From NCBI GenBank assembly GCA_913049565.1, contig CAJWZG010000010.1, forward strand, positions 1-26,208: a stretch of DNA of 26,208 nucleotides, in the 5' to 3' direction. This document shows positions 1-8,931 of the stretch, piece after piece. A program made the translations under genes and the position numbers. Source of the DNA: an uncultured Gammaproteobacteria bacterium. Lineage in GTDB: Bacteria > Pseudomonadota > Gammaproteobacteria > Pseudomonadales > Azotimanducaceae_A. The notes under the pieces are model-generated. The model saw nothing but the letters and a program-made list of their open reading frames with translations. It ran no database searches and was not told the origin of the DNA. Each line of letters starts with the position of its first letter. Positions within the stretch are counted from its first letter, which is position 1.

Positions 1-1017
1 CAGGCACACCTCAACCGCGTGTCAGTCATTCCAACAGCGGCAAATCGCGATCAGAGTGGCATCAAAGAACAAATCAAAGTTCGTTTAAAAGAACAAAATG
101 CAACAATTATTGCCCACTACTACACTGACCCCAGTATTCAGGAGCTAGCCGAGGAGTCTGGTGGCGTGGTGTCAGACTCGCTGGAAATGGCGCGATTCGG
201 CAAGCGCAGCGATGCGCAGACGCTGATTGTGGCGGGCGTTGCATTTATGGGTGAGACAGCAAAAATATTAACGCCAGAAAAACGCGTATTAATGCCGTCG
301 CTAGAAGCGACCTGTTCACTCGACATCGGTTGCCAAATAGACCAGTTCAGCGATTTTTGTGACCAATATCCGGACAGAACGGTGGTGGTTTATGCAAATA
401 CATCGGCTGCAGTGAAAGCGCGGGCAGACTGGGTCGTTACGTCGAGTATCGCTGTCGACGTGGTTGAGCATCTGGATTCACTGGGCGAAAAAATTCTTTG
501 GGCACCGGACAAGCATCTAGGTCGCTACATTCAAGAACAGACCCAGGCCGATATGTTGCTATGGAGTGGGGCTTGTGTGGTTCACGAGGAGTTTAAATCC
601 CAAGCGTTAGATGATCTACGTAGGGTGTATCCCGATGCAGGCGTGCTAGTGCACCCAGAGTCCCCCAGCTCGGTGATCGCCAGTGCGGATGTTGTGGGGT
701 CGACTAAGGCCATTGTTGACGCCGCTGCGGCTATGTCCAATGACACATTCATTGTCGCAACAGATCGAGGCATCTTTCATAAGCTGCGTCAGCAAAACCC
801 CGGCAAAACATTTATTGAGGCGCCAACGGCGGGCGATGGCGCAACATGTCGGTCTTGTGCCCACTGTCCGTGGATGGCAATGAACGAACTGCATTCGTTG
901 GATCGCCTGCTCAGTGATGAGGCGCACAGCGATCAATGTGAGATCCATGTGGATGCGGCGTTGGGTTTGCGTGCGAAGCTACCGCTGGATCGCATGTTGG
1001 CGTTTCAGTCGGGTTGA
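1..1017 (+). CDS. nadA: Quinolinate synthase A (5' end probably cut by the window edge)
   Basis: NadA condenses iminoaspartate with dihydroxyacetone phosphate to quinolinate in cytosolic de novo NAD synthesis and uses a [4Fe-4S] cluster. Counting from the GTG at 19, the AHYYTDP motif is near residue 32, [20 protein letters not shown] near 122-142, HPESP near 212 and the C-terminal CRSCAHCPW near 277-285. The cluster ligands are probably C99, C186 and C283, by analogy with Cys113, Cys200 and Cys297 of the E. coli enzyme. The frame is open to base 1 and reads Q-A-H-L-N-R before the GTG. Pseudomonas NadA has a similar QAHL stretch before this region (from memory), so the native start is likely upstream of the window and GTG 19 is only an internal alternative. 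No ribosome site is visible. The 3' end converges on the bepA-like gene. Identity is essentially certain. Confidence 0.97.
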   Translation, partial: QAHLNRVSVIPTAANRDQSGIKEQIKVRLKEQNATIIAHYYTDPSIQELAEESGGVVSDSLEMARFGKRSDAQTLIVAGVAFMGETAKILTPEKRVLMPSLEATCSLDIGCQIDQFSDFCDQYPDRTVVVYANTSAAVKARADWVVTSSIAVDVVEHLDSLGEKILWAPDKHLGRYIQEQTQADMLLWSGACVVHEEFKSQALDDLRRVYPDAGVLVHPESPSSVIASADVVGSTKAIVDAAAAMSNDTFIVATDRGIFHKLRQQNPGKTFIEAPTAGDGATCRSCAHCPWMAMNELHSLDRLLSDEAHSDQCEIHVDAALGLRAKLPLDRMLAFQSG

Positions 1018-1041
1018 TTCCAAAACCTAGAAGGCGAAAGT

Positions 1042-1078
1042 CTCGTCTCTACCGTCAAGCCAATCACGGTAGCACGAG
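1042..1078. terminator. Hairpin between convergent nadA and bepA
   Basis: CTCGT (1042-1046) and CTACCGT (1049-1055) pair with ACGGTAG (1066-1072) and ACGAG (1074-1078). This gives a 12-pair interrupted stem with a 10-base loop in the 65-base gap between two convergent genes. Neither strand has a clear run of Ts after the stem. It could act as a weak bidirectional terminator or as an mRNA 3'-end stabiliser. The structure is seen directly; the function is inferred. Confidence 0.5.
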
Positions 1079-1082
1079 GCAG

Positions 1083-2588
1083 TTAGCTTTGGTTGGCGCG
1101 AATTTCAGTTCGCAGGTCTTGAATGCGCTGGGTAAGTTTTGTTCGCAGTAAAGGGTTTCCACCAGCGACAAGGTTTTTTGCGTACTCTAGGTGCTGAATG
1201 GCGCGATGGGGTGCTCCGTTCAAGTAAAAATACTCCGCTCGCGCCAAGTGCACTTCGGTGACGTTACCCGCCAAACCCGACGTTTCCGCGAGCTCAAACC
1301 AAACCAACGGATCTTGAGGGCGCTTTTGGGATTGTCTCTTGTAGAGTCGTTCTGCATCACCGTAGCGTTGTTCTTTGACGTAGGCCATGGCAACAAGCAT
1401 CGAAAGAGGATAGCTGTCTGGGTAGAAACTCAACGCCTCGCCTAGCAATTCTCTGGCTTTGTCGGTTTGACCGGCTTCGATCAACAGCTCTGCGTAAGCG
1501 CCTATGTAAAGTACGCTTTCGGTGTCATGGCGATACAGCCTCTCACCTAGGGCGATGGCCTCCTCTTGTTGTCCGCTACGACTCAGTGCAAGAGCAAGGG
1601 CGTAGGCTGCTGATAACGATTTAGGTTGTTCGCTGTAGGTTTTACGGAATTGAGTCACGTCAAAGACAGGATTTGTGCTGAAACTCTGCAGTGCCCGAGT
1701 GCGCGCAATCTGATAATTCAGTTCTCGCTCGGGGTTCATTGGTTTGGCTGCGTCAATGTTGCGTGCCTGATTTCGAGCATCGCTAATGCGGCTCTCTGAA
1801 AGCGGGTGAGTGAGCAGGAATTCCGGCGGCCTTCGAGTGAACCGATAGGCTCGCTGCATACGCTCGAACATGCGCGCTTGTGCGGTCGGGTCGATGTTAG
1901 CTCGCACCAGAGTACTTAACCCGATTCGGTCAGCTTCTTGCTCTCGTTCGCGGCTGAAACGAAGTTGATTGGATTGGCTAATGGCCTGCGCGGTGGACAA
2001 GGCGGCGATACCGGCGTCGCTACCACCGGCAGCCCCGACTAAAATCGCAGCCAACATTCCTATCATGCTGGGAATTGAATTCGCTTGTTGCTCCTGGATA
2101 CCGCGAGCAAAGTGTCGCTGGCTCAAGTGAGCCATTTCGTGGGCGATCACCGACGAATATTCGGCCACATCTTGGGCGTAAATCAGCAGTCCGAGGTTGA
2201 TGCCAATAATGCCCCCAGGTGCCGCGAACGCGTTGATCTGCGGGTTGTCAACCACGGCAATGGCTTGCAGTGGTTGGCGCATTTCAGAGTATTGGGCGAG
2301 GTAACTGATCTGTTGTTCGACGTAGTACTGAATCAACACGTCGTCAGAAATGGGCAATGCTGCATTGAGCTGTTTGAGAAAGACAGATCCAATACGAGCT
2401 TCCATCTGCGGCGATACGATGCTGGATGAGCCGTCTCCGAGGCTTGGCAGCCGATAGGGATCTGAGGCGAGCGAAACACGGGTCGTACTCAGCAGAAAAA
2501 ACGCGGTTAGACCGAGTGCTCGTAACAAGTGAGCTCTGCGGTGGCGTTGAAGAAACTTAATGGTAGTGAATGCTTTGTACGAAGCCAT
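1083..2588 (-). CDS. bepA: Periplasmic M48 metalloprotease/chaperone with TPR repeats (BepA/YfgC type)
   Basis: BepA is a periplasmic zinc protease and chaperone that helps assemble or degrade outer-membrane proteins such as LptD and works with the BAM complex. The 501-residue product (E. coli BepA is about 487) begins with a basic stretch and a hydrophobic segment at about residues 22-41 that fits a signal peptide ending near A-S-D. The zinc motif HEMAH is at 150-154 and the third ligand is in EQEAD at about 218. The conserved THPLSESR segment is near 260. The C-terminal third reads as tetratricopeptide repeats, as in BepA. GGAG lies about 11 bases before the ATG. It runs opposite to its neighbours and diverges from the TusA-like gene. 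In E. coli bepA also neighbours perM, which supports orthology, and the BAM lipoprotein gene bamC lies in the same window. A strong inverted repeat sits just upstream of the ribosome site. Confidence 0.92.
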   Translation of the reverse strand: MASYKAFTTIKFLQRHRRAHLLRALGLTAFFLLSTTRVSLASDPYRLPSLGDGSSSIVSPQMEARIGSVFLKQLNAALPISDDVLIQYYVEQQISYLAQYSEMRQPLQAIAVVDNPQINAFAAPGGIIGINLGLLIYAQDVAEYSSVIAHEMAHLSQRHFARGIQEQQANSIPSMIGMLAAILVGAAGGSDAGIAALSTAQAISQSNQLRFSREREQEADRIGLSTLVRANIDPTAQARMFERMQRAYRFTRRPPEFLLTHPLSESRISDARNQARNIDAAKPMNPERELNYQIARTRALQSFSTNPVFDVTQFRKTYSEQPKSLSAAYALALALSRSGQQEEAIALGERLYRHDTESVLYIGAYAELLIEAGQTDKARELLGEALSFYPDSYPLSMLVAMAYVKEQRYGDAERLYKRQSQKRPQDPLVWFELAETSGLAGNVTEVHLARAEYFYLNGAPHRAIQHLEYAKNLVAGGNPLLRTKLTQRIQDLRTEIRANQS

Positions 2589-2608
2589 GCCGAGATATTA
2601 CTCCAACC

Positions 2609-2639
2609 TGTGCAGGATTGAATGGTAAAACCCTGCACA
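2609..2639. promoter_or_regulatory. 8-base inverted repeat in the bepA leader
   Basis: TGTGCAGG (2609-2616) and CCTGCACA (2632-2639) are perfect reverse complements separated by 15 bases. The repeat lies in the 170-base divergent region between bepA and the TusA-like gene, about 20 bases before the bepA start codon, immediately ahead of its GGAG. It could be an operator for a dimeric regulator or a hairpin in the bepA mRNA leader. The rest of the divergent region shows no convincing promoter boxes by eye. Confidence 0.5.
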
Positions 2640-2758
2640 CTTTGCATGCCCAGCAGTTCGAGGACCGGCATTGTTTGTAGAGTATTAGTTGCACTACTAC
2701 GTTAGCCAAAAAGCGCAATAGTTCAGAGCTTGATGGGGTGCTGTGTTACATTTGAGGG

Positions 2759-3004
2759 ATGAGTCAGAGTAATCACAAAGCCGATATAGATTTAGATTTG
2801 CAGGGTTTAATGTGCCCTATGCCATTGTTGAAAGCCAAAAAAGCGCTGAATGCTATGGCACCTGCCCAGTTACTGCATGTGTTGGCAACAGACCCTGGCT
2901 CAAAGCGCGATTTTGAGGTCTTTGCCCAGCAAAGTGGGCACGAGCTGCTCGGCTCTGAGGAGCAAAACGGTATCTTTTCTTATCTCATCAGGAAGAAATC
3001 GTGA
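2759..3004 (+). CDS. TusA-family sulfur-carrier protein (PA1006-like)
   Basis: This is a small 81-residue protein of the TusA/SirA fold. The family carries persulfide sulfur on a conserved cysteine for tRNA thiolation, molybdenum cofactor or related pathways. The signature CPMP is at residues 19-22 (GLMCPMPLLKAKKAL), with Cys19 as the probable sulfur acceptor. Its position between bepA and a PerM-like gene matches P. aeruginosa PA1006, which has been linked to molybdenum homeostasis and nitrate use (from memory), so it may be that orthologue rather than the tRNA-thiolation TusA. The start is unusual: an in-frame TGA lies at 2753-2755 and the only purine-rich run, GAGGG, abuts the ATG with no spacer, so initiation may be inefficient or leaderless. 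The stop overlaps the next start (GTGA at 3001-3004), which implies translational coupling. Confidence 0.88.
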   Translation: MSQSNHKADIDLDLQGLMCPMPLLKAKKALNAMAPAQLLHVLATDPGSKRDFEVFAQQSGHELLGSEEQNGIFSYLIRKKS

Positions 3005-4083
3005 ACTTCATCGATGTTTTGAACAACTGGGTGAATCGATACTTCTCTCGCCCAGACGCAATTTTTTTGGTGGTCGCACTGGCGGCAACTTTCTTGGTGC
3101 TCTACTACCTTGCCGGCGCATTGGCGCCAGTATTCACCGGTCTCATCATTGCCTATTTGCTGCAAAGTCTGGTGGATCGCCTAGAAAATATTGGTGCGCC
3201 ACGCATGCTGGCTATATGTGTCGCCATGATTGTGTTGATTGGTAGTGTTTTTGCCATCGCCTTGCTTGTCGCACCCTTGCTCTGGCAACAGGCCACGGAT
3301 TTGTTGGCTCGCGTACCTTCCTTGGTGGGCATGTTGCGTGATGGCCTGTCCGGTTTAGCCGCGCGATTCCCGGAGTTTATAACCGAAGAGCAGATCTTGA
3401 ATGTGGTCAATGAAAGTGCCAGAGAGCTGGGGAACGTAAGCGCATTGCTGCTCGAGAGTGCGTTTTCGCAGGTGTTTTCGCTCTTTGGGCTTTTGATTTA
3501 TCTGGTGTTAGTCCCCATGTCAGTATTCTTTTTGCTCAAAGACAGAGAAATGCTAATGGCGCATACCGCCTCTTTGCTGCCGAAAGACCGGCCTCTGCTC
3601 GATGCGGTAAGCCAAGAGATGAATGCCCAATTAGGGAACTATGTCAGAGGCAAAGTTGTCGAGATCCTAGTGGTGGGCACTGTCACTTTTATCACATTTT
3701 TGTTTTTTGGACTCAACTATGCTGCATTGCTGGGTGTGCTGGTGGGCGTATCGGTACTAATTCCTTTCGTTGGAGCCGCAATCGTTACCTTGCCGGTCTT
3801 CGTCATTGCAGTACTGCAGTTTGGTTGGTCGTTAGAATTGGGCTGGGTCATGCTTGCCTATGCGATCATTCAGTTTCTGGACGGTAATATTCTGGTACCG
3901 CTGTTATTTTCTGAAGCCGTTGATCTTCATCCGATTACGATTATTGTAGCGATCCTAACCTTTGGTGGACTTTGGGGCCTTTGGGGCGTTTTTTTTGCGA
4001 TTCCTCTCGCCACCTTGGTGAAAGCGATATACGTCGCGTGGCCGCGCGTATCGCTGGAGCGGGAAGGCCTTGAGGCTGACTAG
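3001..4083 (+). CDS. perM: AI-2E/PerM family permease
   Basis: This 360-residue inner-membrane protein belongs to the AI-2E transporter (UPF0118/PerM) family; E. coli PerM is about 353 residues. It has hydrophobic helices at about 20-55 and 69-95, the AYLLQSLVD segment near 51-59, a soluble central region, and a C-terminal helix set containing LIPFVGAA (near 255), QFLDGNILVPLL (near 287) and the glycine- and tryptophan-rich WGLWGVFFAIPLA. These are typical family signatures. The GTG start overlaps the TusA-like stop by four bases, with AGGAAG about 5 bases upstream, so the pair is co-translated. The substrate is unproven: family members have been assigned to autoinducer export, sodium/proton exchange or general permease roles. 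The bepA-perM neighbourhood is shared with enterobacteria. Confidence 0.9.
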   Translation: MNFIDVLNNWVNRYFSRPDAIFLVVALAATFLVLYYLAGALAPVFTGLIIAYLLQSLVDRLENIGAPRMLAICVAMIVLIGSVFAIALLVAPLLWQQATDLLARVPSLVGMLRDGLSGLAARFPEFITEEQILNVVNESARELGNVSALLLESAFSQVFSLFGLLIYLVLVPMSVFFLLKDREMLMAHTASLLPKDRPLLDAVSQEMNAQLGNYVRGKVVEILVVGTVTFITFLFFGLNYAALLGVLVGVSVLIPFVGAAIVTLPVFVIAVLQFGWSLELGWVMLAYAIIQFLDGNILVPLLFSEAVDLHPITIIVAILTFGGLWGLWGVFFAIPLATLVKAIYVAWPRVSLEREGLEAD

Positions 4084-4140
4084 GCACGGGCGCAGGCGCT
4101 TGATTGCGTGGCCCGCATGAATTTTGATACGGAGAGAATA

Positions 4141-6795
4141 ATGCAACGAGTGGCACATGCTCTGCGTCTGTCCCTATTTCTTTTGCTTATGCCTGGGTGC
4201 ACAAACCTCACTCCTGCCGGTGTGCAAGTTGAAGATTCCGATGCCAATAATAGTGATATATCGGTAAGTCCGGTCGTGGTTGCTGATGGCGGCCTATCGG
4301 CGGCCAGCGACTCCGCGAAACTTGATGAAGGACAAGAAACTGAGGAGGCTAAAGAGGGGCTGCCCTCTATCGACTCCGCTGTTGAAAAAAGCACTCGTCA
4401 TGAGGGTTTTTTCGATCTCTATCAAGATCGTACAACCGGGAAAGTGCGGTTGCGCATACCCGCGCTATTGTTGGAGCAAGAACTGATTTACACCGCAACC
4501 GTTACCGACGGAGTTGTCGAAGCCGGTTTGTTTCGAGGCCAGTACCGCGACAATAAAATTATTAAATTGGTTAGGCACTTTGACCGAGTAGAGATCGTGC
4601 AGCCCAATACCAACTTTTACTTTGATCCCGAAAGTCCTCTTAGCCGGGCAGCAGATGCAAACGCGCCTGATGCAGTTTTGGCGGTCATGGCAATAGTTGC
4701 AGAGGACCCCGTAGCAGAAGGCGCAGCCGGTGCAGTTTTAGTGGATTTTGATTCCGTATTGCTGAGCGAAAACCTCGTGCAAATCAAACCGGCGAAGAGG
4801 CCCGGTTCAGCGCCTGATAAAGTTCTCACACTGGGCAAGCTCAGCGCCGAGCGTTCAAAGATTACAAAGCTGAAAAGTTATCCCGATAATGCCTTAGTGT
4901 TCACCGACCTCGTCTACGAACGCGCAGCTCCCTTGGTATTTGGCGGCGACGATGTCACCGATGCCCGGTCAATTACAGCTAGCGTGCAACACAGTTTCAT
5001 TAAGGTGCCTCCAAGTGATTACGAACCGCGCCGCGATGATTATCGGATAGGCTTCTTTACGGATCGCATCACTGACCTCACCAGTCGCGATCCGGCACCC
5101 TACCGGGATGTGATTAATCGCTGGAACTTGGTTAAGAAAAACCCCGAACAAGCGGTCTCTGAGCCAGTTGAGCCGATAACCTGGTGGCTTGAAAACACGA
5201 CGCCTCTGGAGTTTCGCGAGTTAATCACTCAAGCCGCGTTGAGCTGGAATGATGCTTTTGAGGCGGCGGGTTTTCGCGATGCCATTGTCGTAAAACAACA
5301 GCCCGACGATGCTGATTGGGACGCTGGCGATATTCGTTACAACGTGTTGCGTTGGACTTCTTCTGCAACGCCGCCCTTCGGCGGCTATGGGCCGTCATTT
5401 TCAAATCCGCGCACGGGGCAAATTGTCGGCGCAGATATTATGTTGGAGTTTGCATTTTTTACCAACCGGCTGCGCATCCAAGATCTGCTGCAGCCTGATG
5501 AATTGGCCGAAGGCCAGCTACCCGAACGACACTGTACCCTGGCAGCGCAAATGCAGGCGGATTTTATCTTCGCGCAAAATGCGCTGATGGCGTCGCGTGC
5601 CGATGACAAGCTGTCGCAGCGACTGGTTGAAGACAGCATGTATATGCTCATTCTCCACGAAATCGGCCACACACTGGGTCTGTCGCACAACATGCGCGCT
5701 AGTCAACTGCAGACTGATGTGTTCGATGTTCAAGCGGTTGAACAAAGAGGGTTGTCGGGGTCAGTGATGGACTACGAAGCCGTGAATGTTGCCCCGGACG
5801 GCAAAACCCAGACTTGGTTTTATCAGAAACGGCCGGGGCCCTATGATGTATGGGCACTGCAATATGGCTACGGCAAATATACGCCAGAAGAGTTGCAGCA
5901 AATTCTGACTAGATCAGCCGAGCCGGAATTGGTTTATGGCAATGATGCAGACGATATGCGTCGCTCGTCTAACGGCATTGATCCACACATCAACATTTAT
6001 GATTTGAGCAGTGATGCGATTGGCTATGCGCAGATGCGGCTGGCGCATTTAAAAACTGTCGAAGCGCGATTGCCTACCCAATATGATGGTGAAACCTATC
6101 AAGGCCTCGTGAACGCCTTTGCGGCGTTGATGAGCCAATATCGGCGTTCGGGCGGCGTGGTCTCTCGCTATGTTGGCGGTATCCATATTAATCGCCAGCC
6201 ACCGGGCCAAAGCGAGACGTTGCCCTATCGCCCTGTGGACGCAGCCCAACAGCGTCGAGCGATGACGGTACTCAATACCTACCTGTTCGCACCTGATGTA
6301 TTAGCGGATCTAGACGACTTGATTGCGCGGTTGCAGCCTCAACGTCGCGGGTTTGATTTTTACGGTAAGCCTGAGGATCCGAAAGTGCATGCGGCGCTGC
6401 TGCGTAGCCAAAAGAGTGTGCTTACCCATCTGCTTCACCCGAACACGCTACAGCGACTAACCGATACCCAAACCTACGGTGGGCAGTACAGTGTTTATGA
6501 AATGCTGGATACGTTAACCGAAGGGGTATTCGCCAGTGATCTAGCCAATAATGTAAACAGTTATAGGCAAAACTTACAGGTCGAGTATGTTCAGATGCTG
6601 ACCGCTGCCATGGGCTCCGAAGCTAATGGGCATAACGTACGTTCGGCGATATTTGGCCAGCTGCGGGCTCTTGCTCAGGCCATGGAGACAAAGATTGGCA
6701 GTGCTGATTTTATGGCTTTGAATGGTGCGACGCGCGCCCACAGCCACTATATCGAATACCACTTGGGTAAAGCGCTGGCGGTGACGGCGCAGTAG
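4141..6795 (+). CDS. Large zinc-dependent metalloprotease lipoprotein (DUF5117/DUF5118/DUF4953 family)
   Basis: The product is about 884 residues and predicted to be secreted and lipid-anchored. I chose ATG 4141 over the in-frame GTG 4108 and ATG 4117 because GGAGAG lies just before it and the protein then opens with a compact lipoprotein signal: basic residues, a leucine-rich core, then a -L-M-P-G-C- box at about residues 16-20. A variable acidic stretch follows (about 25-80), then a segment starting GFFDLYQDRTTGKV with IYTATVTDGV and RGQY, matching the DUF5118/DUF5117 portion. The catalytic part carries the metzincin-like motif HEIGHTLGLSHN with zinc-binding H506, H510 and H516, E507 as general base, and a probable Met-turn SVMDY (M543). 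The substrate is unknown. The gene occupies the slot between perM and dapA where Pseudomonas carries bcp and gcvR. It is 57 bases after perM. Confidence 0.85.
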   Translation: MQRVAHALRLSLFLLLMPGCTNLTPAGVQVEDSDANNSDISVSPVVVADGGLSAASDSAKLDEGQETEEAKEGLPSIDSAVEKSTRHEGFFDLYQDRTTGKVRLRIPALLLEQELIYTATVTDGVVEAGLFRGQYRDNKIIKLVRHFDRVEIVQPNTNFYFDPESPLSRAADANAPDAVLAVMAIVAEDPVAEGAAGAVLVDFDSVLLSENLVQIKPAKRPGSAPDKVLTLGKLSAERSKITKLKSYPDNALVFTDLVYERAAPLVFGGDDVTDARSITASVQHSFIKVPPSDYEPRRDDYRIGFFTDRITDLTSRDPAPYRDVINRWNLVKKNPEQAVSEPVEPITWWLENTTPLEFRELITQAALSWNDAFEAAGFRDAIVVKQQPDDADWDAGDIRYNVLRWTSSATPPFGGYGPSFSNPRTGQIVGADIMLEFAFFTNRLRIQDLLQPDELAEGQLPERHCTLAAQMQADFIFAQNALMASRADDKLSQRLVEDSMYMLILHEIGHTLGLSHNMRASQLQTDVFDVQAVEQRGLSGSVMDYEAVNVAPDGKTQTWFYQKRPGPYDVWALQYGYGKYTPEELQQILTRSAEPELVYGNDADDMRRSSNGIDPHINIYDLSSDAIGYAQMRLAHLKTVEARLPTQYDGETYQGLVNAFAALMSQYRRSGGVVSRYVGGIHINRQPPGQSETLPYRPVDAAQQRRAMTVLNTYLFAPDVLADLDDLIARLQPQRRGFDFYGKPEDPKVHAALLRSQKSVLTHLLHPNTLQRLTDTQTYGGQYSVYEMLDTLTEGVFASDLANNVNSYRQNLQVEYVQMLTAAMGSEANGHNVRSAIFGQLRALAQAMETKIGSADFMALNGATRAHSHYIEYHLGKALAVTAQ

Positions 6796-6885
6796 TCCAA
6801 AAGGCGCAGATGAGCCAGACAAACATTGCCAGACTAGAGACCCCTGCGTACCATTTCATCTTCACCTAACGAGCGAGTCGCGAAT

Positions 6886-7776
6886 ATGTTGTCAGGGAGT
6901 ATTGTCGCTCTAGTCACGCCTATGCACGTCGGTGGAGAGGTGGCATGGCAAGCACTGGATGAACTGATCGAGTGGCATGTTGCAAGCGGCACTCACGGTA
7001 TTGTACCCATGGGCACCACAGGGGAGTCGGCTACCTTAGACACCACAGAACACCTAGAGGTGATAAAACGAACTATTGCCCAAGTGAATGGGCGGGTACC
7101 GGTTATCGCCGGTACAGGGAGCAACTCAACCGCCGAGGCAATCCATCAAACCCAAGAAGCGCAAGCCGCCGGCGCCGACGCCTGTCTGCTGGTGGCACCC
7201 TATTACAATCGCCCAACACAAGAGGGGCTGTATCAGCACTTTGCCGCCATAGCAGCGGCGACCACAGTGCCTATCGTCTTGTACAACGTTCCTCCCCGCA
7301 CAGGCTGTGATCTTTTGCCCGAGACCGTTGGTCGATTAGCGACTTTGGATGGCGTGGTGGGAATCAAAGAAGCCTGTGGGGATGCGTCGCGTGTAACGCG
7401 GATCCTCGAAGCAGCCAAGGCCAAAAATGCTAATGACTTCTTTGTATTATCAGGAGAAGACGCGCAGACCTTGGAGATGATGGATCTCGGAGCGGTTGGC
7501 ACCATCAGTGTTACAGCCAACGTGCTTCCTGGAAAGATGGCGGCGTTTTGTTCCGCTTTTCTCGACGGGCAGCGAGAGGCGGCAGGTGCACTAGATCAGC
7601 AGCTTCAGCCGGTACACGAGATTGTCTTTGTCGAGTCGAGTCCAACCCCGGTAAAGTGGGCGCTCGCTGATATGGGTCGCATGCCAGGCGGTATTCGTTT
7701 GCCTCTCATTCCGCTCACTACGGAGCATCATCAAGAAGTGCGCCTACGTATTCAGGCCGCTGAGGAAAGAAGATGA
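6886..7776 (+). CDS. dapA: 4-hydroxy-tetrahydrodipicolinate synthase
   Basis: DapA condenses pyruvate with aspartate semialdehyde, the first committed step to diaminopimelate and lysine, in the cytosol. The 296-residue product keeps all the classic residues at the E. coli numbering: T44-T45 in GTTGES, Y107 in APYYNRP, Y133 and R138 in YNVPPRTG, and the Schiff-base lysine K161 in GIKEACGD. The ribosome site is weak (GAGCGAG upstream). The ATGA overlap with bamC at 7773-7776 indicates a coupled dapA-bamC operon, an arrangement conserved in gammaproteobacteria. A 90-base gap separates it from the upstream protease, and I see no terminator in it. Confidence 0.97.
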   Translation: MLSGSIVALVTPMHVGGEVAWQALDELIEWHVASGTHGIVPMGTTGESATLDTTEHLEVIKRTIAQVNGRVPVIAGTGSNSTAEAIHQTQEAQAAGADACLLVAPYYNRPTQEGLYQHFAAIAAATTVPIVLYNVPPRTGCDLLPETVGRLATLDGVVGIKEACGDASRVTRILEAAKAKNANDFFVLSGEDAQTLEMMDLGAVGTISVTANVLPGKMAAFCSAFLDGQREAAGALDQQLQPVHEIVFVESSPTPVKWALADMGRMPGGIRLPLIPLTTEHHQEVRLRIQAAEERR

Positions 7777-8915
7777 ACAATTTCGCCACCCTCGCCATAT
7801 CATTGGCGGCGCTCGCACTGACGGGTTGTGGAGCCGTGCCTAAGATTCCGTTCGTGGGCGATTCTGACAAACCAAAAAGAGAAACCTACATCGACTTGGA
7901 GCCCCAACCAGCGTTGAAAGTGCCCGACGATTTGCAAATGGTAGCGCCCGGACAGGTTCTTAGTGTCCCTGAGGTGGGTGTTCAAATGAATGCCTCCTAT
8001 TATCCGGATAGACCCCCTCGCCCCGATGCTAAATATGCCTCAGATAATCGAGACGAGGTTCGTATGCAGCGTCTAGGCGATCGCAATTGGCTGGTGATTC
8101 CTGAATCACCCACGACAGCGTGGCCGAAGATGAAACAATTCTTTGCCGATAATGGCATTGTCTTGGAAGCGGATCGTCCAGAACTTGGGCGGCTGAATAC
8201 TGCCTGGCTCGTCGACGACGGCAGGCCGGTTCGAGATATTGTCCGATCCCTGGTTCGACAGGCTCGCAGTGAGGCGGGGTTGGAGACGGGAGACGACCGG
8301 TTTTTGATTCGCGTTGAGCAGGGCTTGCAGCCTCAATCTACAGAAGTACATCTAAGACATGACAACGACAAGCTGGGTCAGACTCTGCCAGCGGACATGG
8401 TTCGGGTACAGGACGCAAGCTCCGACCTAGTTGCAGCGGAGAAGGCGCTGCTCGAGCAAATTGGTGGATATGTCGCTGCTCGGGTTGCGGAAAGCACTGT
8501 ATCCAAGGTGGCGCTGCAGATTGGCAGCCAGCCGAAAACCGAAATGCGTAGAAACAGCGAAGGTATTCCTGAGTTGAGCTTCTTTTTGGATAAAAGCCGT
8601 ACCGTAGCCTCCTTGACCCAATCTTTGCGCAACGCAGGGGTTTTGATCGATAGCGAGGACAGCGATGCGGGTCGATTTGATATCACCATCCCCAAGGAAG
8701 TGTTGACTGGCAGATCCGAGAGTCGATTTCTATGCCGAGTTACTTTCAGCTGCGGTGCATCATCGGGAACAAATGTTACGTTGCTGATGAGTGAAGCGGT
8801 AGAAACCGGTAAGGGCGAAGCGCATAAAATATTTGTCCTAGAGAATGGTCAGCTAATGACTGATGCGGACAGAGCACAAGAGATATTAGTGCTGATTCGC
8901 GAGTATGCGACCTGA
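7773..8915 (+). CDS. bamC: Outer-membrane assembly lipoprotein BamC (NlpB)
   Basis: BamC is an accessory lipoprotein of the BAM complex that inserts beta-barrel proteins in the outer membrane. The 380-residue product starts with a lipoprotein signal ending ALTGC (Cys19 lipidated), followed by the unstructured N-terminal stretch typical of BamC (KRETYIDLEPQPALKVPDDL), which in E. coli lies on BamD. Two repeated globular domains follow (about 105-220 and 255-375), each opening with a W-x-x-x or L-x-x-x pattern, as in the two helix-grip domains of BamC. E. coli BamC is about 344 residues. The position directly after dapA with an ATGA overlap is the conserved arrangement. Sequence conservation of BamC is low, so context adds much to the call. 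Confidence 0.92.
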   Translation: MNNFATLAISLAALALTGCGAVPKIPFVGDSDKPKRETYIDLEPQPALKVPDDLQMVAPGQVLSVPEVGVQMNASYYPDRPPRPDAKYASDNRDEVRMQRLGDRNWLVIPESPTTAWPKMKQFFADNGIVLEADRPELGRLNTAWLVDDGRPVRDIVRSLVRQARSEAGLETGDDRFLIRVEQGLQPQSTEVHLRHDNDKLGQTLPADMVRVQDASSDLVAAEKALLEQIGGYVAARVAESTVSKVALQIGSQPKTEMRRNSEGIPELSFFLDKSRTVASLTQSLRNAGVLIDSEDSDAGRFDITIPKEVLTGRSESRFLCRVTFSCGASSGTNVTLLMSEAVETGKGEAHKIFVLENGQLMTDADRAQEILVLIREYAT

Positions 8916-8931
8916 TGCAGCGGTTCCTTAG

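Noticed and set aside
646..948. Reverse-strand frame of about 100 codons inside nadA
   Set aside because: nadA is intact with family motifs throughout; the reverse frame matches nothing and is a coding shadow.
4108..4140. Earlier GTG/ATG starts extending the metalloprotease by 8-11 residues
   Set aside because: ATG 4141 has GGAGAG at good spacing and gives a clean lipoprotein signal; the extension has neither.
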